Positions 61,898 to 64,000 of a DNA stretch of 64,000 nt are shown here, piece by piece (positions within the stretch are counted from its first letter, which is position 1; each line of letters opens with the position of its first letter). The DNA comes from Pseudomonadota bacterium. Its GTDB lineage: Bacteria > Pseudomonadota > Gammaproteobacteria > Burkholderiales > Burkholderiaceae_C. A model generated the notes under the pieces. It saw nothing but the letters and a program-made list of their open reading frames with translations, made no database searches and was not told the DNA's origin. Where the stretch lies: assembly GCA_029779845.1 (NCBI GenBank), contig JAKOZT010000015.1, positions 96,052 through 160,051 of the forward strand, read 5' to 3'. A program made the translations under genes and the position numbers.

Positions 61898-62290
61898 ATG
61901 AACGACAAATCACACATTTCCCTCGAACAGCATGTTTGCCTCGTTTGCGGCACGGCGTTCGATACCGGCGCCGTCCTGTTGGACAAGCGCCTGCGCGCGA
62001 GCATGGAGCGCCATACGGCAACCGGCTGGGGGCTTTGCCCCGAGCATCAGAAACTGTCCGACGACGGCTTTGTCGCGCTGGTCGAATGCGATCCGCAGCG
62101 CAGCGGCTCGCAGGCCGGCGGGCGCATGAAGCCCGAGCAGGCATATCGCACGGGCCGCCTGGCCCATCTGCGACGCACGGTGTTCGCGCAGGTGTTCAAC
62201 GTGCCGATCGCGGACGAGCAGGCTTGCGTGTTCGTTGAGCCTGGCGTGATCGACCAGTTGCAGTCGATGGCGGCGCCGGCGGCGAACTGA
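61898..62290 (+). CDS. Small zinc-ribbon-like protein of the element backbone
   Basis: A 130-residue protein without a known function. The N-terminal half has CLVCGTAF (about 13-20) and LCPEHQKL (about 47-54), giving a CxxC...CxxH set that could bind zinc. The C-terminal half is helical. CCGGAG lies six bases before the ATG at 61898. Proteins of this type are often seen next to DUF932 genes on Pseudomonas and Burkholderiales integrative elements; this is from memory and unverified. It is followed by an intrinsic terminator. Confidence 0.65.
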   Translation: MNDKSHISLEQHVCLVCGTAFDTGAVLLDKRLRASMERHTATGWGLCPEHQKLSDDGFVALVECDPQRSGSQAGGRMKPEQAYRTGRLAHLRRTVFAQVFNVPIADEQACVFVEPGVIDQLQSMAAPAAN

Positions 62291-62308
62291 TCGCGCCGCG
62301 CTGCCTTC

Positions 62309-62344
62309 GGTGCGTCGTCCCTGCGGGGGCGGCGCACCTTTTTT
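62309..62344 (+). terminator. Intrinsic terminator after the zinc-ribbon gene
   Basis: GGTGCG pairs with CGCACC (extended by inner GC pairs), and six T residues follow at once (62339-62344). It lies 18 bases after the stop codon. Confidence 0.85.
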
Positions 62345-63063
62345 CTGCTGCGCTCGTTGCCGATACCTTCGCGCCTGGTGCGCTGCGCGCTTCGCTTGCC
62401 TCCAGGGGAAAGCCCTGCGGGCTATCCCCGCCGCGCGATGCTTGGCGCCCCTCAAAGACCGCCGAACCGGCTGCGCCGGATCGGCCAGACCACGGCAGTC
62501 GCTGTCGAACCTGTTTCCCGATGACGGGCGCATGAGCTTGTGCATCAAGCATTGAAGGCTGTGCGTCCCCGGCCAAGAAACATGGCCGGTCGCGCTGTCG
62601 TGCGCGTGGCGCATCGAGCCGCCTGCGGCGTCTCGCCCCTGACGGGCTTCCATCGTTCCCTCGCTCCGCTCGGCTGACGCCTCCGGCCCGGATTCCAGAT
62701 CCGGGCCTGCGCGCTTCGCTTGCGTGCGGTCGGCACACAGGGATGGCCGTTGCCATGTCCAGCCGTCTTCCCTGACTTCATCACCTTGTCCGCGACTGTA
62801 GCCCGCGGCCGTGTGCCGTCAAGGCGCGCAGGGCCGTGTCCTCGGCTTCGCCTGCGGGCCGCACCAACCCTGCGCTTGTCTCCTTGACGGCCCCCGTCCG
62901 CGCGCTCCTGACCGTCGCGGGCGATGAACTCAGGAAAGACGGTGGCAACGAGGCCAACCGGGTTCTTCGTGCCGACCGCACCAACAGCCGAAAGGCTGGG
63001 CTCCGAATCTTGGAATCCGGTGTGCGGTTTTCTTCAACAGCCTTTTTTGTTCAGGAGAAAGAC
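62345..63063. other. Long non-coding region with hairpins before the DUF932 gene
   Basis: No gene is supported over 719 bases. Visible structure: a hairpin at 62405-62429 (GGGGA/TCCCC and AGCCC/GGGCT around TGC), a partial copy of the element repeat at 62383-62399, a full copy at 62676-62723 with a nine-base stem, and a possible promoter/leader for the DUF932 gene in the last 150 bases. It may encode a regulatory RNA, but I see no homology. Confidence 0.45.
62676..62723 (+). repeat. Element hairpin repeat, copy 2
   Basis: GACGCCTCC, then GGCCCGGAT (62685-62693) and ATCCGGGCC (62699-62707) as a perfect nine-base stem around TCCAG, then TGCGCGCTTCGCTTGC. Outer blocks match the copy at 61662-61700, while the loop side differs in sequence but keeps pairing. 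That pattern suggests selection for the hairpin. Confidence 0.6.
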
Positions 63064-63891
63064 ATGCAACTCGCATCCCGTTTCGCTTCCCGTTCCCCCT
63101 CGCTGCGCAGCGATTACCCGCTGTCCGATGACCAGATTCGCAGGGTGGCCCCGTCCATCTTCGCGGATGCCCCGCATGAGAGCCGTTCCGAGCGGTACGC
63201 CTATATCCCCACGGCTGCCGTACTGACCGAGCTTCGCAAAGAAGGCTTCCAGCCCTTCATGGTGACGCAAACCCGCGTACGCGATGAAGGCAAGCGAGAG
63301 CACACGAAACACATGCTGCGCCTGCGCCACGCCAGCCAGATCAACGGCGCGGAGGCTAACGAAATCGTGCTGCTGAACTCCCATGACGGCACCAGCAGCT
63401 ATCAGATGCTGGCCGGAATGTTCCGCTTCGTGTGCAGCAATGGCCTTGTTTGCGGCGACACCGTGGCGGACGTGCGCGTACCCCACAAAGGCGACGTGGC
63501 CGGTTCCGTTATCGAAGGCGCTTTCGAGGTGTTGAGCGGCTTCGAGCGCGTGAAGGAATCCCGCGACCTGATGCGCGGCATCACCTTGGACGATGGCGAA
63601 TCCGAAGTTTTCGCCCGCGCCGCGCTTTCCCTCAAGTACGACGACCCGGACAAGCCCGCGCCCATCACCGAATCACAAATCCTAATGCCGCGCCGCTTTG
63701 ACGACCGCCGCCCGGACTTGTGGAGCGTGTTTAACCGCACGCAAGAAAACCTGACCAAAGGCGGATTGCATGGCCGCAGCGCCAACGGACGCCGCCAGCA
63801 AACCCTACCTGTGCAGGGCATTGATTCCGATGTGCGCCTCAATCGCGCTCTCTGGATGCTGGCCGATGGCCTGCGCCAGTTGAAAGCCTGA
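63064..63891 (+). CDS. DUF932 domain protein
   Basis: A 275-residue protein of the DUF932 family, common on plasmids and integrative elements and of unknown function. Recognisable blocks are RYAYIPTAAVLTELRKEGFQPFMVTQTR, HMLRLRHA, EIVLLNSHDGTSSYQMLAGMFRFVCSNGLV (about 95-125) and GAFEVLSGFERVKESRDLM. AGGAG lies seven bases before the ATG. A long leader precedes it. Its stop overlaps a small hairpin (63891-63917) before the next gene. Confidence 0.88.
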   Translation: MQLASRFASRSPSLRSDYPLSDDQIRRVAPSIFADAPHESRSERYAYIPTAAVLTELRKEGFQPFMVTQTRVRDEGKREHTKHMLRLRHASQINGAEANEIVLLNSHDGTSSYQMLAGMFRFVCSNGLVCGDTVADVRVPHKGDVAGSVIEGAFEVLSGFERVKESRDLMRGITLDDGESEVFARAALSLKYDDPDKPAPITESQILMPRRFDDRRPDLWSVFNRTQENLTKGGLHGRSANGRRQQTLPVQGIDSDVRLNRALWMLADGLRQLKA

Positions 63892-63957
63892 ACCGCTCCC
63901 CCGCCGGAGGGGCGGTTCCCCTCCATTCCCTTGTTTCACACGATTGGAGATTCACCA

Positions 63958-64000
63958 TGAACGCCATCACCCAAACCGAAGCCCGCGCCGTCAATACCGC
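63958..64000 (+). CDS. Start of next element gene, cut by window edge
   Basis: An ATG at 63958 with TGGAG about eight bases upstream opens a frame of 14 codons (MNAITQTEARAVNT) that runs off the window. Genes after DUF932 on such elements are often ParB-like partition proteins; the visible part is too short to confirm this. Confidence 0.55.

Larger units (their letters stand above)
47968..64000. mobile_element. Integrative element carrying a defence island (right end not in window)
   Basis: The region starts with a tyrosine recombinase immediately after a host terminator, has lower GC and different codon use, carries ten co-directional defence genes and continues into element backbone genes (zinc ribbon, DUF932). 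The left boundary lies between 47790 and 47967. No tRNA, direct repeat or transposase is visible, and the right end is beyond 64000. Conjugation genes are not in view, so whether it is an ICE or a simple genomic island is open. Confidence 0.8.

Noticed and set aside
62836..63063. N-terminal extension of the DUF932 protein from an ATG-like start at 62836
   Set aside because: The extension is unlike the family, and the ATG at 63064 has a good AGGAG site.

Overview
The window looks like chromosome of a high-GC betaproteobacterium of the order Burkholderiales. I infer this from the order pyrG-kdsA-eno-ftsB, a Burkholderia-type trimeric porin, the usual neighbours of mutS/suhB/trmJ, and a dispersed CCCTGAGCTTGTCGAAGG-type repeat that is common in that order. 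Genus cannot be fixed from these data.

Bases 1-47.8 kb are a dense housekeeping and metabolic stretch with strong GC-biased codon use. In order it carries: rsgA, a bacteriohemerythrin, a PPK2 polyphosphate kinase, a dCache-HAMP-GGDEF diguanylate cyclase, a DUF4124 protein, an RluA-type pseudouridine synthase, an MFS transporter, an NAD(P)-binding protein, an RhlE-type helicase, ettA, a beta-solenoid membrane protein, a large lipoprotein zinc metalloprotease, a newly noted 29-residue membrane protein, Xaa-Pro aminopeptidase, a TAXI solute-binding protein, an MscS channel, MarC, a porin and part of a polar amino-acid ABC importer. These are followed by a DUF455 ferritin-like protein, an Orn/Lys/Arg decarboxylase, a gamma-carbonic anhydrase with Hsp33, a pnuC-nadR-kinase pair, the pyrG-kdsA-eno-ftsB operon, the suhB-mutS-anbu-hydrolase operon, trmJ-cysE, a LysM/FecR protein, darP-mogA, pmbA and a TRAP (DctP) binding protein closed by a clear terminator.

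From about 47.97 kb the base composition drops and the style changes. A tyrosine recombinase opens a mobile element whose other end lies outside the window. Next to it, ten genes run on the minus strand from 61.45 kb down to 49.31 kb, most with 1-4 nt overlaps or short gaps. They are an AbiEi-like regulator, an AbiEii-like nucleotidyltransferase, a PD-(D/E)xK endonuclease, a poly-gamma-glutamate-hydrolase-like protein, the complete Qat system (qatA, qatB, qatC, qatD) and a Gabija-like pair (OLD/TOPRIM nuclease plus UvrD helicase). This is a compact defence island. The promoter at its head has two ACTGnnCAGT palindromes flanking the -35 and -10 boxes, which suggests autoregulation by the AbiEi-like protein.

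After the island (61.5-64.0 kb) comes backbone typical of integrative elements: long GC-rich non-coding DNA with hairpin repeats, a small zinc-ribbon protein, a DUF932 protein and the start of a further gene cut by the window edge.

The most interesting features are three. A hydrolase gene is coupled by a start/stop overlap to qatA. The three-gene AbiEi-AbiEii-nuclease cassette has an AbiEi-like protein with its own D-x12-E-x-K motif. Palindromic GC-rich motifs with an AT-rich -10-like core recur close upstream of start codons. Nothing was computed or searched, so family names rest on motifs read directly.
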